A DNA stretch of 64,000 bases, taken from positions 52,243,501-52,307,500 of the forward strand of contig NC_092591.1 of NCBI RefSeq assembly GCF_047663525.1, written 5' to 3'. Below the pieces are notes generated by a model. It had not been told where the DNA came from, ran no database searches, and saw only the letters and a program-made list of their open reading frames with translations. A program made the translations under genes and the position numbers. This DNA is from Anas platyrhynchos. Taxonomy: Eukaryota > Chordata > Aves > Anseriformes > Anatidae. Positions 46,101 to 55,100 of this stretch are shown in pieces; position 1 is the first letter of the stretch; every line of letters starts with the position of its first letter.

Positions 46101-48855
46101 TCATTTTAGTTGAGATGAGCAAGAGACAAAAATAAACCCACTGTTGTCCTTCCACAAAGTGAAATGGTGTAATCCAGTGAAATAAAAAGCCATGCACTGC
46201 TATTTCACTGCTTTTCATCAGCGGTCATGTTTGAGATCTATTTTTGAAATTCCCCTTGTTTCATCTGTTGTTTTAAAAAAGCATTTTTGGCATTGTGCTT
46301 TACTTCTAATAGAGGAAGACAAATGCCTCTTAATTCCAGAAACTTAAAAATATATTTTGCAAATGGACATTGTCCTTACAGAGAATGAAAATATTGCAGG
46401 TGATTCTCAGTGCCTTCTGCAACTCTGATTTTAGAGGTTTAGTGAGCTTAACTAATGGCTGAAACAGCCTCAGGCCCTTAGGTATCCCCAAGAAATGCAC
46501 AAACCCAGAATTGCCATGACTGCCAGTTGCACTAGCAGTGTTGAATAACCTTGTTCTGTCACACTGTGACTAACTTCTAGTCCCAGAGTTGAACAGAAAG
46601 TTGCTAAGATGCCGGTCAATTACATGAAGTGATGCTTTTAGTTATTGGGAATTGATTTGACCCCAATCAAGCTCTTTTGCATAAACAAAAAAAATGATTT
46701 GGTGAGCTCTTTGGAAAATAAACATCTCTGCTTCTAGATGCAGTGGTATAATAACAAATATATTTTGAATAACAAATTTTCATTCAGACTGCTTGCTATA
46801 TGCAGCAAACTGAGAACAAGGTTAAGCCTGCATTTGGACTGTGTAGTCCTTGAAAATGAGAACCTGTCATTTTTTTTCCAAGCAAAACTTTTTTTTTGCT
46901 TGGAAAAATTTATCATCTGCTTTACTATTTCAGGCTATCTGATGCATTCTTTAACTTAATAATAAAAGACCTTGAGTCTCTTCCCTTTCAACACTAATTA
47001 AAATATTTTCTCTACCCCTCTCTTCCCCCAAATAACCCCTGTGTTTGGAAGGTGATTTTCTACTAGAAACTTCCCGGAATTCCTCATTTCAGAGAGTTGC
47101 TGTCCATTCTTCTTTGGCAGCTTTCAGATTTGGCAGTAGAGATCTACAAAAGGCTAACTATGTACTTCCATTTTATATTTGGGGAAATAGTGGTTTTCTT
47201 ATTCACACTTTAATGAAATAATCCAAGCTCCAGTACAAAGCAGTCAACATGTTGAATAGAAGTTGTTTAAGTTTTGCAGCAAGTTTTTGCAACTGTTGAA
47301 GGCTAATACCAGAAAATAGTGACGAGTACACAGAGCATTATAATAGCTGCCCAGGTGGCAGTCTGGAAGATGGTGCATGTCAGGCAGAGAGTGATCTCGT
47401 GAGGATGCTGCTGTTGTGCTAGTGAGGCTTCCCTAAGCAACTGGACTCAGCAGGGTGGTGGTCCAGAGTAAAACTGGAAGGAGTAGGGCAAAGAAATAGA
47501 GTTACTCCTGTGACTGACACCGTTTGTGTCAGGCTACTACTGCTGTGTTGCTATATTTGGTTGTCGTAGTTGTGTTTTAAAACAGTTGTGCGTAATCTGA
47601 AGGCTTAACCAAAGTTTTGCAAATGAAGCACGTCTTCTAGGTGAGCAGCCTGGCTTGCTTAACGGTGATGAAGTTTAAGAGAACCTGAAACAAGACAAAT
47701 TGAGAAGAGGAAGATGTGCATTTTGGATAAAGCAGTTAACCATTGGAATCACGGTTATGGTTGCAGAATGTTTCCACATGAACTGTTCAGTTCAAGTGGA
47801 TGTTCCCAAAACATTTGCAGCCTTGCTCCAGAATTTTGCACTGGACTTAGGAAGCATTTGTTGAATTTCACCGATGTTATAAAGACAGTGACATGTAACG
47901 GCTTTCCATCCTGAAAATGTTCAGCTCCTCAGCTCCTTATGAAATATGGTGGCAGAGAGGTCTAGTTAGACTTCCTGAGCTCATAAAAGCTTCCTTTTGT
48001 CCTTTCCCCTCCCTGTTTTTTAAGCTCTGCTATATAGGACTAAGGAGTGATTTTCTAGCAAAAGCACTTGCCTGTTTCTTCAGTGTCCTGTGTTTCTTTT
48101 TAGGAAGAGAATGGAGACTATACTTACGTAGAGAGACTAAAAATCCCACTTGATCATGGGACTCTGCTGATGATGGAAGGAGCTACCCAGGAGGATTGGC
48201 AGGTAAGAAATCCTTGGCACTGCTTAAGAGCTTTATTTGCAGCGCAAATTCTCTAAATGTGTGCAAAGCACTTCCATGAAGGAGGTAGGCAATACTCGGC
48301 TTCCAGTGAAACAATTATTTCACAATGCTTTCTACCTCAGAATTTCAAAGCACCGTACAAAAATTATGCAGTTTTATTCAACTGCTAAGTGATACAAGGA
48401 ATCAGCTCACATGCTGATGTTTCAGCATTTAAGTTCAGCGGTGAATGTTGCAGCCTGCAGCTGAAAGAGCAAAATCCATTTAGGAGCTTAAAATATAAAA
48501 TTGTTGAACTTAATTTAACAAGGCTACAGTAATCCACAAAAGACCTTTATTTCCTCAGTAGCCCTGAGCAGTCAGAACATGAATGTTTTGCCTTAACTAA
48601 ATCTTTAGAAAAGTTCATGAAAAGCCATTACAAAACATTAAGGTTGTTTTTTTTTTATGTTGTTTGATTACCTGTATTTTAAATACGCCAGCTCATGAGG
48701 GTTTTTGTGTGTGTGTGTTTGTTTTGCCTTTTTTTTTTTTTTTTCCATAATGCCACTTACAGCATCGAGTGCCTAAGGAATATCATTCCAGAGATGCACG
48801 TATCAACTTGACCTTTAGGATCATTTATCCAGAACCTGGTGGAGTTTGGAAGTGA
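24966..48855 (+). CDS. ALKBH3: ALKBH3: Fe(II)/2-oxoglutarate-dependent alkylation-repair dioxygenase
   Basis: Nine coding exons join in phase into 287 residues (human: 286): 24966-25035, 25557-25672, 26829-26863, 28758-28805, 30312-30415, 31619-31707, 34657-34866, 48104-48202, 48763-48855. The enzyme oxidatively removes methyl groups from 1-methyladenine and 3-methylcytosine in single-stranded DNA and RNA. Visible signatures are the N-terminal RRRRARVQGAW, the substrate-side WYGELPYTYSR loop, the iron triad His192 and Asp194 (DWHSDDE) with His258 (QHRVP), and the 2-oxoglutarate arginines Arg270 and Arg276 in the last exon. No catalytic residue is missing. All introns are GT-AG except intron 1, where the only donor in the right phase with good consensus is CAG|gcaagg, a GC-AG intron. 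Intron 7 (13.2 kb) contains an antisense endogenous retrovirus. Confidence 0.95.
25557..25672 (+). CDS. ALKBH3: ALKBH3 coding exon 2
   Basis: The acceptor is tttgctatag and the donor gtaatt. It encodes PKAPVASNVSPAGTTGQAW and, at its end, QFVFEKPSE. This is the variable N-terminal segment with the conserved FVF patch. Confidence 0.88.
26829..26863 (+). CDS. ALKBH3: ALKBH3 coding exon 3 (35 bp)
   Basis: The exon lies between acctttcag and gtgagt and encodes VERKVPEAGVI plus a split Asp codon. Confidence 0.87.
28758..28805 (+). CDS. ALKBH3: ALKBH3 coding exon 4 (48 bp)
   Basis: The exon lies between atcctcag and gtaagt and encodes (D)KPGVYELSTGPSGVS plus a split Arg. Confidence 0.9.
30312..30415 (+). 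CDS. ALKBH3: ALKBH3 coding exon 5
   Basis: The exon lies between cttccttag and gtaagg and encodes IHLIPAFIDSEQADWMF, then EQLLQDIPWGQRTHIRQ, and a split Glu. It opens the catalytic fold. Confidence 0.92.
31619..31707 (+). CDS. ALKBH3: ALKBH3 coding exon 6
   Basis: The exon lies between ttttttcag and gtatgt and encodes MSFEEPRLTSWYGELPYTYS and the following RITMQPNPN. The WYGELPYTYS loop is a nucleotide-recognition element of the family. Confidence 0.93.
34657..34866 (+). CDS. ALKBH3: ALKBH3 coding exon 7 with the HxD iron site
   Basis: The exon lies between ccaattgcag and gtgagt and encodes 70 residues in phase 0, from WHPLLTMLKERIEE to FEMRKKPSP. It contains DWHSDDEPSLG, with the first two iron ligands, His192 and Asp194. 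Confidence 0.95.
37320..40190 (-). CDS. Endogenous retroviral pol: protease, reverse transcriptase, RNase H, truncated integrase
   Basis: The frame is open directly after the gag UAG and in the same frame as gag. It has no ATG near its start, so it would need UAG readthrough. Residue numbers here count from the GTG at 40136. Protease shows LVDTGAQ (about 18). Reverse transcriptase shows LPQGWKHSP and the YIDD catalytic motif (about 292). RNase H has its acidic set: FTDGS (about 601), FAEVKAI, YTDSW (about 664) and HVDAH (about 715). Integrase has the HH-CC zinc site (HDTSGH ... CETC, about 760-795) and two catalytic aspartates (QIDYI, about 828; SDNG, about 888). The expected third acidic residue is absent (Ser at the D-35-E position) because homology ends near 37404; the last 27 residues look like unrelated sequence before a TGA at 37322-37320. 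The protein would be inactive as integrase. No frameshift is seen in the rest. Confidence 0.85.
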   Translation of the reverse strand, partial: GGPASSQGEERDNRVYWTVWIRWPGTSRAQKYKALVDTGAQCTIMPSSYKGPEPIYICGVTGGSQQLTVLEAEVSLTGNEWEKHRIVTGPDAPCILGIDYLRRGYCKDPKGFRWAFGIAALETEGIKQLSTLPGLSEDPSVVGLLRVEEQQVPIATTTVHRRQYRTNRDSLIPIHKLIRQLESQGVISKTHSPFNSPIWPVRKSNGEWRLTVDYRGLNEVTPPLSAAVPDMLELQYELESRAAKWYATIDIANAFFSIPLAAECRPQFAFTWRGVQYTWNRLPQGWKHSPTICHGLIQSALEQGEAPEHLQYIDDIIVWGDTAEEVFEKGKKIVQILLKAGFAIKQNKVKGPAREIQFLGIKWQDGRRQIPMDVINKITAMSPPTNKKETQTFLGVVGFWRMHIPNYSLIVNPLYQVTRKKNEFEWGPEQRQAFEQIKQEIVHAVALGPVRTGPDVKNVLYTAAGENGPTWSLWQKEPGETRGRPLGFWSRGYRGSEARYTPTEKEILAAYEGVRSASEVVGTEAQLLLAPRLPVLGWMFKGRVPSTHHATDATWSKWVALITQRARIGNPSRPGILEVIMDWPEGKYFGISSEEEVGRAEEAPLYNQLPENEKKYALFTDGSCRIVGKHRRWKAAVWSPTRRVAEAAEGEGESSQFAEVKAIQLALDIAEREKWPVLYLYTDSWMVANALWGWLQQWKQNNWQRRGKPIWAAALWQDIAARVENLAVKVRHVDAHVPKNRATEEHQNNQQVDQAAKIEVAQVDLDWQHKGELFIARWAHDTSGHQGRDATYRWARDRGVDLTMDAIAQVIHDCETCAAIKQAKRSKPLWYGGRWLKYKYGEAWQIDYITLPQTRNGKRHVLTMVEATTGWLETYPVPHATARNTILGLEKQVLWRHGTPERIESDNGTHFRNNLIDTWAKEHGIEWVYLRETGFYSLRGSSTVKFGHYLYRQSLI
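40191..43025 (-). CDS. Endogenous retroviral gag-like protein (944 aa) with N-terminal hydrophobic helices and Pro/Ala repeats
   Basis: The position right after LTR and primer site and before pol makes this the gag gene. Residues 1-80 are strongly hydrophobic, with several possible membrane helices, and another hydrophobic stretch lies at about 150-170. That is unusual for Gag. Residues of about 285-545 are a Pro/Ala repeat coded by a 24-bp minisatellite. An acidic run (RDDEDDDDAG) follows near 580. About 610-730 is a predicted helical domain (IGEQLVTWLLRCW, LWRRLLSAVRERYPF) that could be the capsid. Two copies of a coiled-coil-like motif (LSEKVHQLEEN and LSEKFHQLEER) come from a 99-bp duplication. 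The C-terminus is basic. No CCHC zinc knuckle is visible. It ends at an amber UAG (40193-40191). The frame is intact; the function of the N-terminal part is unknown. Confidence 0.78.
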   Translation of the reverse strand: MMLIALISTLLRLFSKLSIIVHYFPYLLSVVLFILSGPWFQIIMVLCVVAMAYETMKYVVMTLTCYLYSVTSSTLYFGNCILETISNYTYCFFPLGSQAVEGKGEDIFPYLLTLPFSFTTPVSSWVTLPSSFTTLLSPELVTIALQDIEYFWNTQSTIVLLFCLMNALQVLLKVKQLLGKLFWRSARGQDSCGWQGVWADMGRHLEQLAPPVCWKFTPEQWQNPQKLAECLKKRCHDSGSSKVTQIIVTCWGLAHAYRAAIDTAINLVTDPAATPSPVTDPTATVTPTVDSAAAPDPVPAAAPDPVPAAAPAPAPAAAPAPAPAAAPAPAPAAAPVPAPAAAPVPAPATAPVPAPAAAPVPAPAAVPVPVPAAAPAPAPAAAPAPAPAAAPAPASAAAPVPVPAVAPVSAPAATPVPVPATAPVPAPEAAPAPAPAAAPAPAPTAAPVPAPATAPAPAPVAAPVPAPTAAPVPAPATAPAPAPAPAPAAAPAPAPTAAPVPAPATAAAPAPAPVATTAPVPATAPAPAAAPAPVAVSEKRAVAVQAAPVEKVKIWYRNSSRLERRESSANPGKASAKTKYRDDEDDDDAGPSRIQEEEDEDAERATVTTRSLNERELRDVRKDFGRCIGEQLVTWLLRCWDSGANCVELDGREARRLGSLARDAGIDKAIADGARPTSLWRRLLSAVRERYPFKEDILCLPGKWTTMEKGIQYLRELAVREVIYEDPDQTQTSKDPDEVKCTRPMWRKFVRSAPSSYASSLAIMAWKEDEEPTVDEAAKQLRQYEESLSSSLQACVSAVEKLSEKVHQLEENLLSSPPEPTSAHRPKENTWEKTLSEKFHQLEERLFSSAPVQSSVSAVRGRRSPTQGRRYGGYSPRATLWFYLRDHGEDMRKWDGKSTATLEARVRELQKKTIRKKGFSEKFAAPTSSRQSFKHRNEEDSDQD
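40472..40625 (-). repeat. 99-bp tandem duplication in gag C-terminal region
   Basis: Segments starting at 40472 and 40571 share more than 50 bp (caggtg-ggagga, tctcttcaagttggtgaa, cttttcagaaagt) with few mismatches. The offset of 99 bp is 33 codons and duplicates a coiled-coil-like LSEK-HQLEE motif. Confidence 0.8.
41405..42160 (-). repeat. 24-bp minisatellite in gag coding Pro/Ala repeats
   Basis: About 30 copies of a 24-bp unit (gcggctgcaggagctggagc plus tgga on the + strand) encode a Pro-Ala repeat of eight residues on the minus strand. Copies differ mainly by Ala/Val/Thr codon changes, and the length is a multiple of three throughout, so the frame is kept. Confidence 0.85.
43114..43131 (-). 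other. Retroviral primer-binding site, tRNA-Lys type
   Basis: The minus strand reads TGGCGCCCAACGTGGGGC, 18 nt complementary to the 3' end of the tRNA-Lys isoacceptor used by many class II retroviruses. It starts 8 nt after the LTR end, a longer spacing than the usual few bases. Confidence 0.82.
43262..43267 (-). terminator. Polyadenylation signal (ATTAAA) of the LTR
   Basis: ATTAAA on the minus strand lies between the LTR TATA box and the LTR end. It is the most plausible R-region poly(A) signal. Confidence 0.45.
43455..43461 (-). promoter_or_regulatory. TATA box of the LTR promoter
   Basis: TATATAG on the minus strand inside U3. It is placed about 190 nt before the LTR poly(A) signal and reads in the direction of gag, antisense to ALKBH3. 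Confidence 0.65.
43472..43479 (-). promoter_or_regulatory. Consensus CRE/ATF palindrome in LTR U3
   Basis: A perfect TGACGTCA lies about 10 bp upstream of the LTR TATA box. This placement is typical of a functional cAMP-response element in a viral promoter. Activity is inferred only. Confidence 0.5.
46873..46908. repeat. Perfect 15-bp inverted repeat with 6-nt loop
   Basis: The left arm TTTTTCCAAGCAAAA (46873-46887) and right arm TTTTGCTTGGAAAAA (46894-46908) are exact reverse complements. Confidence 0.85.
48104..48202 (+). CDS. ALKBH3: ALKBH3 coding exon 8
   Basis: The exon lies between tctttttag and gtaaga and encodes EENGDYTYVERLKIPLDHG then TLLMMEGATQEDWQ. It is separated from exon 7 by the retrovirus-bearing 13.2 kb intron. 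Confidence 0.95.
48763..48855 (+). CDS. ALKBH3: ALKBH3 last coding exon
   Basis: The acceptor is cacttacag. It encodes HRVPKEYHSRDARINLTFR and ends YPEPGGVWK, with TGA at 48853-48855. It supplies the third iron ligand (His258) and the two 2-oxoglutarate-binding arginines (Arg270, Arg276). Confidence 0.95.
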   Translation, partial: HRVPKEYHSRDARINLTFRIIYPEPGGVWK

Positions 48856-51212
48856 AGAGGCACTTTGGGCATTGCTGAACACACAGCAGATCGAGAGCCT
48901 CAGTTGCCTACGTGTTTTACAGGAGCAGAGTTCTGTGAAATATCTTATGGGGAAAAAACTGATGTCATGAAGATCTTTGACAATCAGAAGTTACCTGTTA
49001 TGCGGACAGCGTGGTTTTGTTTTCAGAAATGGTATGCCTTTAGATGATACTAAATCACAGGCTTTGTTTGTGCAAAGATGATGATCATTCCTAAAAGAAC
49101 ATGGAATCTCTGAGAGGTACTGACTGGAGCAGAATGATTCAGTGAGCAGTTATTTTTGCACCTTCTCGTCTCCCATTTCTCCCCAGATGGTGATCTACGT
49201 TCAAGTGACATAGATCCAGGACGTGTTCGGGATTCTTTTATGTAAACCCAGCTATCTGTGCGCTGTGTGTGTGGAAATGGGAAAGCTGCACTCTGGGATG
49301 ATTTCTGAGTGTTAGTCGCTTCACCAAGGGGTAATGCATTGCTTTTTATTTGTAGGTTGCAAGAGTCTTCTGCAACAAAGCAGTCAGTTTTGTTAGTTAT
49401 AAAACTGCTTGAACTATACTTGTGCCTAGTAGAACAGCGGGTCGAGGCTTTCTTCAGCTATGTTCTCTATGGGCAGATTTCGGTCCTTACTGCTTATTTG
49501 TGTAGACAAGTCACAAAAGGGCAAGGAACACAAACATCTTAGCCATGAATCTTATCAGCTATGTCAAAACTGCTGACTTCTTGAGTGCTAACAGTCTTCC
49601 ATCCCTGTTGGCGTAGAAGTGTTACCTCTGTGTCATAGGCAGGAAAACAGAAACAAGGAGATAAAAAAGGTTTTTTGTTTTTTTTTTTTTTTAGAATTTA
49701 CTAATGCATTCTTACTTTCTTTTTAGCACAACTGAGTTATGGCTTTCAGTGATTTTAGGTGGGACAAGAAATGTCAGCATCCCTAAAATTCACACTTGCG
49801 CTGCCAAACTTGATATCCAGAATTGGCCCAAAGATTTGGACACAAATTATTATAATCACACTGTAAGTTGTAAAGCTGTAAGTATAGTGTTAGTATCACC
49901 GGGCGCAGCACCCAGTCTGGTGCTGCTAGCAAAACATCCTGCTCCTAGAGTGGTGCTTGCTGCGTTAGAGCAGGGCTTGCTTGCAGGGCTCTCTCTCAAA
50001 TAGCTGCTGTTACAGAGCAGCAGTCAGCAGCTCAGACCCGATTCTTGGTTGCCTTGTTGGAGTTTGCCTGACCTAGGTACATCCTACCTGTTGTTAGAAC
50101 CAGGGAGTTGGTGGTTGCCTTCTCAGTCATCACACATGTTGTCTGCATGGTTCTCACTGCAGGGATGGCATCCCCTGTCCCGGATCAAAACGCTGGTTTG
50201 GTATCGCTTCGCTTTCTGCTTGAAGCACGATCTAAGCACGGGGAAATACTCTGTGCCTTGTAACATACTGGCAAGCTGCTTTAATGCAAGAATAAGCAGG
50301 TGGTTGGAAAATGCCTGTCTCTTCGTAGCCAGCATTATCTGTAGTTTAAAGTTGTTCTGGACAAGAGCAGTCAAGTTGTTAACACTCAGTTATGCCTATT
50401 TTTAAAGGTACTGGTGACCTAAAGGACAGGCTGTCGACTCGTTTCATTTCCTGTATTCTGAAATTTGGCAGAAGCGTTTTCTTTGTGTATCAGACAAACT
50501 TATTAGGAGATTCTCTATTTAAAACACTATACAGATTTTGAAATAGCTTATTCTTCTAAAATGAATGCATGTTATTGGGAAACTTATTTTGTTATCTAAT
50601 AATTTCTTCACTTTTATCCCAGTTCCTAAAGCAATATGTTTTTGGAAATACATTTGAAATAAGTTTCCAATGTAATATTAATTTCTTGTACTTGAATCTA
50701 AGATATGGACTCAGTGATGTATGTTTTGAGAATTCATGTTGAAGCAGGTGGAGTTTACTTTAAAATTCATTTTCTTCAGGTAGCTGGTGCTTTGCTTATG
50801 TCCCTGTATGTGTGCCCAGTTGTTGCAGTCCTTAAAAAGGACTTTTTCCTTAACCGAAGGGTATCTGATTTCTCCAGGTATTCTGACTAGGCAACATGTT
50901 AGCCTTTAGTAGTTCATACATTTAGTTCTACATTTGTTTACACTGTTAAAAGCAATCATGCTGCAAGGAGCAGTAGTGGATGGAGACTAGTGGGAACTTG
51001 ATAAATCAACAAACCTGAACCTATGGAAATTGCAACTTGTTTGAATTCAATGGGGCTGTGATGCACAGGCAGGGCCCTGGAGACTGATGCTAGTGAGGAA
51101 AACAAACAGTTCCTTGCTTACTTTCTCAGTTTCAATTCATAATGTTAGCAAACTGTGTTGTAATTTTGTTTATTTGGGTTGAACTGGAAAAATACAGAGG
51201 TTTGCCCCTCAA

Positions 51213-51218
51213 AATAAA
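51213..51218 (+). terminator. ALKBH3: Possible ALKBH3 polyadenylation signal
   Basis: A canonical AATAAA lies 2.36 kb past the ALKBH3 stop. No nearer AATAAA was noticed, but variants such as ATTAAA could be used earlier. Confidence 0.3.
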
Positions 51219-52104
51219 ATGATTTAAAAGAGGAATGCCGTATCCCATGGAGCTCTCCGGGGGTGACATCACTTTATTGCTGCTGTCTGTGTGCCGGCGG
51301 TGCTGCTGCTCGTATCCTAAGCAGGATGACGGTGGGGAGAAGGCACGTGGCGTGCGAGCCCTGGCTGTAAGGGGAACAGTTGGCACAGAGGTCGGGTTTC
51401 TTCGTGCCAGCTGGGAAGTTGTGGGTCCTTCCTTCCTCCCCCCACCTCCTCCCAAAAATGTCACCTAGCCAGGTGGCAGCGGATTGCAACCTCCTGCCCG
51501 CCGGAACCGCAGGAAATGGCTGCGAGCAGAGGAGATTCCAGCCCACATCTCCCCAGGAGATCTTTCTGCGGGGACGTTTTTCTCCTAGGTAGAAATCTGG
51601 TCTTTAATACTGCAAAAGCACTCTCATGGTTCCCAAAGAGGATGTGTGCAAAGGTAGGGTTTTTAAAGGTTTTTAACTCTGGTGTTGTTTTCATGACACC
51701 CAAAGGCTTGAATTTTAACTGGAGACCGGCCAGCTGGAGAATTTGGAGTGGTGGTGTTCAGCTCTTCCTGCTGTTGGAGTCAAGTGCACAGCGTGAGGTT
51801 TATGTACAGCATAAATGTGTAGGTACATTCTAGGCTTTAACTTAAAAGCAGCTGGAGGAACTTTTCCTCTAGTTCTGTGGATTTGAAAACAGTATCTCTA
51901 AAAATGCTGTCCAGAGGGTTTATTTTCCAGTTCCAAGGTTTTCTTCCTTCCCAGGACTGTTTTGACAGTACAGGAATCCCAGCCAGAAGCTTACTGAAAA
52001 AGTTGTAAACTCAGAATTCGTTACAATAATACAAAGTAAAATACATTGCGGGACTGTTTGGTTTATCCAAAACCAAATGCTTTTACATGCACGAAGGATT
52101 CAAA

Positions 52105-52136
52105 GCTTGAATATTCAGATAATTGAATATTCAAGC
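52105..52136. repeat. Perfect 13-bp inverted repeat with 6-nt loop
   Basis: GCTTGAATATTCA (52105-52117) and TGAATATTCAAGC (52124-52136) are exact reverse complements separated by gataat. Confidence 0.85.
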
Positions 52137-55100
52137 GCAAACTCTTGATGGCTGGGGGATACCTGATTAAATATTGCAGCGTTGGGCCGTACCAGGTTGA
52201 TCTGTGCATGTTCTGTTGGAAATCAAGAGCAAGGGCATAATTTCTCTTTTTCAAGAAAAAAAATATCTTTATTTTTGGTTTTGATTAGCTGTTAAGCAGT
52301 ACATAATTTAATTCTCCGGTGTCAGATTATTTCTAGCTGTGTATTTTCCACTTGTCGTGACTGATGGGTTTAATGTAACTACCTGAAATTTCCTTCTGAC
52401 AGCAGTAATTTAGAAAGAGACGGGGTGCCAGGAAGGGGTTAAGAAACCAGAATTTTTGTGCCACAATACTGGCAGAGTACAGAAGATTGTTCTCCTGGGG
52501 TTCAGGACAGAAGACGGACGGTGGGTGCTGCAAATCCATAATACCTCCTCGTCGAGTGCCGGTGCTATTGACTTAGCTAAAAAGCATTTAACACCCACTT
52601 TGCCTTTTCTGGTCATAAACATTTTCAGACTGGATATGAAATCTGCCTCACTCTGTTTTGTTTTTGAAGTGCTTCTTATAAATGCTCAAGGTTCCCATAG
52701 CAACCTGTGCCATTTGTTTAAATCGGAGCTTGCCGGCCTGTCCTCCCCGCACCGAACTTCTGCTGAGATCCTGCCGGTATCGTCTCATTTCCTTGGCATG
52801 CCCAAGAGCGGCTTGTAAGTATTATTTAGTGGCTCCACAGCAGCTCTGGGTAAAAACACTGGCCCTTCCCAAAGGGCCACTCACTCAGCAAGATGACAGA
52901 TGTGTGCTTTCTCGCTTGTCGACCTATTTGATTTACCTCCTGCTCTTCCTGCATAGCATTTGGCGCAGCTCTAGGAGTTACTCCGTGCTCCTGTCAAGCA
53001 CAGTTTGGCTGCTCCCACCCTGAGGACACGTCTCCAGGCAGCTGGACACCCTGTTTTAAGGGAAGGGAGCGGGTAGCATAGTGTAAAATTTTAATCAGAA
53101 TAAGGAGCGAGGAGGTCTGTCTCGCAGGGCCCCACGTTTCATTTAGATTCTCCAAGGGAAACAAAACCTCGTTGTGTTCCAGTTGCTCAGGAGGCTTTTT
53201 CTAACTGAGCGAGACTTCAGATCCCAGGGGATCACCCGGAGAGGCAGCGTTCATTTGATCCGGAGCGGTGCTCAACCAAAACCTATTTCTGCCTGTAGCT
53301 GCCTGCGCAGCTGCTCTGCCATCACCGCGGGGCTGTTATCTGCTCGGTCCCACGGCGTAAACCCCCGCTGGAGCGGGCTGGCGGTGCAGCTCAGCTGAGC
53401 AGGGAGCTACCTGTGCCAGCCCTCTGCCCGGGCGCGCTTCCAGCAATTCCTTTGCGCCAGGGCAGGCTGCCACGCAGCCCTGCGGGGACTGATGCAGGGA
53501 GCTGAGCCGGCCGAGCGCGGTCCCTTGGAGCAGAGCAGGGCAGAAATCAGGCAGCACGGCCAGGAGAGCCCCGGCGCTGCGTGGGATGGAGCCGTGCTGG
53601 TGACTCGCTGCTGGCCGTGGGTCCTCGCCACGGCTGGGTGTGCTGCGGGAGGACTTCTTGCCCTGAGGAGCTTCTGATGCAGACAGCAAAAGATGAAGCA
53701 GGAGCAGAGACGTGACTTGCTGGAGGGCAAGCAGCAGCGTGAGGAAACCCTTCAGGCCTCGGTGCTGCCACGGGTACAATCCACAGCTGAGTGTGGGCTG
53801 CTTCGCCCTGAAGGCTCTCCGTCTTGCACCAGGCGCTTTCCTCTTCCCTTCGGTCACCTCCTCAGTTAGCTCCTGCCTTGGCCTCCCTCACCTGCAGCAC
53901 AATGGCTCTGTTCTATCTTAGAAAAACTTCCTGGCGTTCAGGTCAGTCCTCAGCTTTGGGTACAATTGGCTTTCATCTGGCAGGGATTCGATTACTCTTT
54001 TTTTTTTTTTTTCTGCTTGTCAGCGTTAGCATCGCATTGGATCCTCTCCTCAAGGCAAGGCTTTGGCCGCGGGGACAAGTGGCATTCAGCTATTTACTGG
54101 TGTCACTTTCGCAGATTTTGCCTGAAGTCCCTGAAGAGGGTTAGATGGATTAAACAACTTTCTGCAGGATACGGTTACCTGAGGTCTGGTGGTTCATTGC
54201 TGAGAAACTTTCCATTTTCATCCCTAGACTCCAGCTGATTTCTTTCTTCACTGCTTGTAAATAAGCTTAAAAGGAGAGGGGGAAAAAAAGGAAATGTGTT
54301 CTGCTGTGAAATACCTGGGTGCTCTGCAGTGTTTGTAGGCACAGAAGAAAATGGAAGATCAAATACTTCAGGAGTGCTGGGATCCCACCTGTGACACCAG
54401 CCTGTGGTTGTAAGTCTCGGCTCACATGGGAAAGGTTTTGGTTTTGTCTGACTTCAGAGAAGCCAGAGCTTATATGCTCATGCTGTCAGCCCTCCCTGGC
54501 TAATTAAGAGCTCGTTGGTTGGTTTTGTCCAGATCCGACAGAGGGTAACAGAGGTCTCAGAAATAATCACGTTTCCTCAGCTCTTGCAAAACTCAGCAGC
54601 TGGGTGCAGAAGAAACGCCAACCCCAGCATCACGTGCTCAGCACAGCTGCCCGGGGAGGAGCAGGGAATCCTCCCCTCCTCGATCCTTCCCCAAAAACAT
54701 TCCTGGTCCTGTGCCTGGAAGCAGGCACGTGCCCCCAGCACCATCCCATGGACCATGCATGGACCATGCGGAGGGACTGGGAATCCCTGGACTCAGTGAA
54801 GCTTTCCCCCACATGCACAAGAGAGCGTTTTCCCAAAAAACTTCTTTTGAAAATGTGTTTTCTCAGGGAAAAATATTTGTCAAGCTTTTCAATCTAAGTC
54901 AGGATGTGCTTGATGAATTGCAAGCACTGCTTAATTAGTGGCATCCCTGTAATTAGAGGTAGAAATACACGTACAGGTACAGCCGTGGGAGGTCACAGCT
55001 GAACTTTGCTGTGGACTCGTGTACCAAAAGCAGCAGGGATATGCAGGTCTCCCTGCTTGCTAAAAGCACAGGCTCTTTCTTTAAGCAGCTGATGTTTCTG

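Larger units (their letters stand above)
34867..48103 (+). other. ALKBH3: ALKBH3 intron 7, host of the retroviral insertion
   Basis: Outside the retroviral element (about 37.4-43.74 kb) this intron shows no gene. It holds a perfect 15-bp inverted repeat at 46873-46908 and an AT-rich repeat cluster (TCTAGATATTTT twice, CTATATATTCT twice) at 45598-45650. Confidence 0.6.

Noticed and set aside
49065..49140. Possible C/D snoRNA (ATGATGA followed by CTGA)
   Set aside because: It has no terminal stem, lies in the ALKBH3 3' UTR, and the short boxes are common by chance.
53336..53857. 173-residue minus-strand frame in a GC-rich patch
   Set aside because: The composition looks like random translation of GC-rich DNA and no splice or promoter signals were found.
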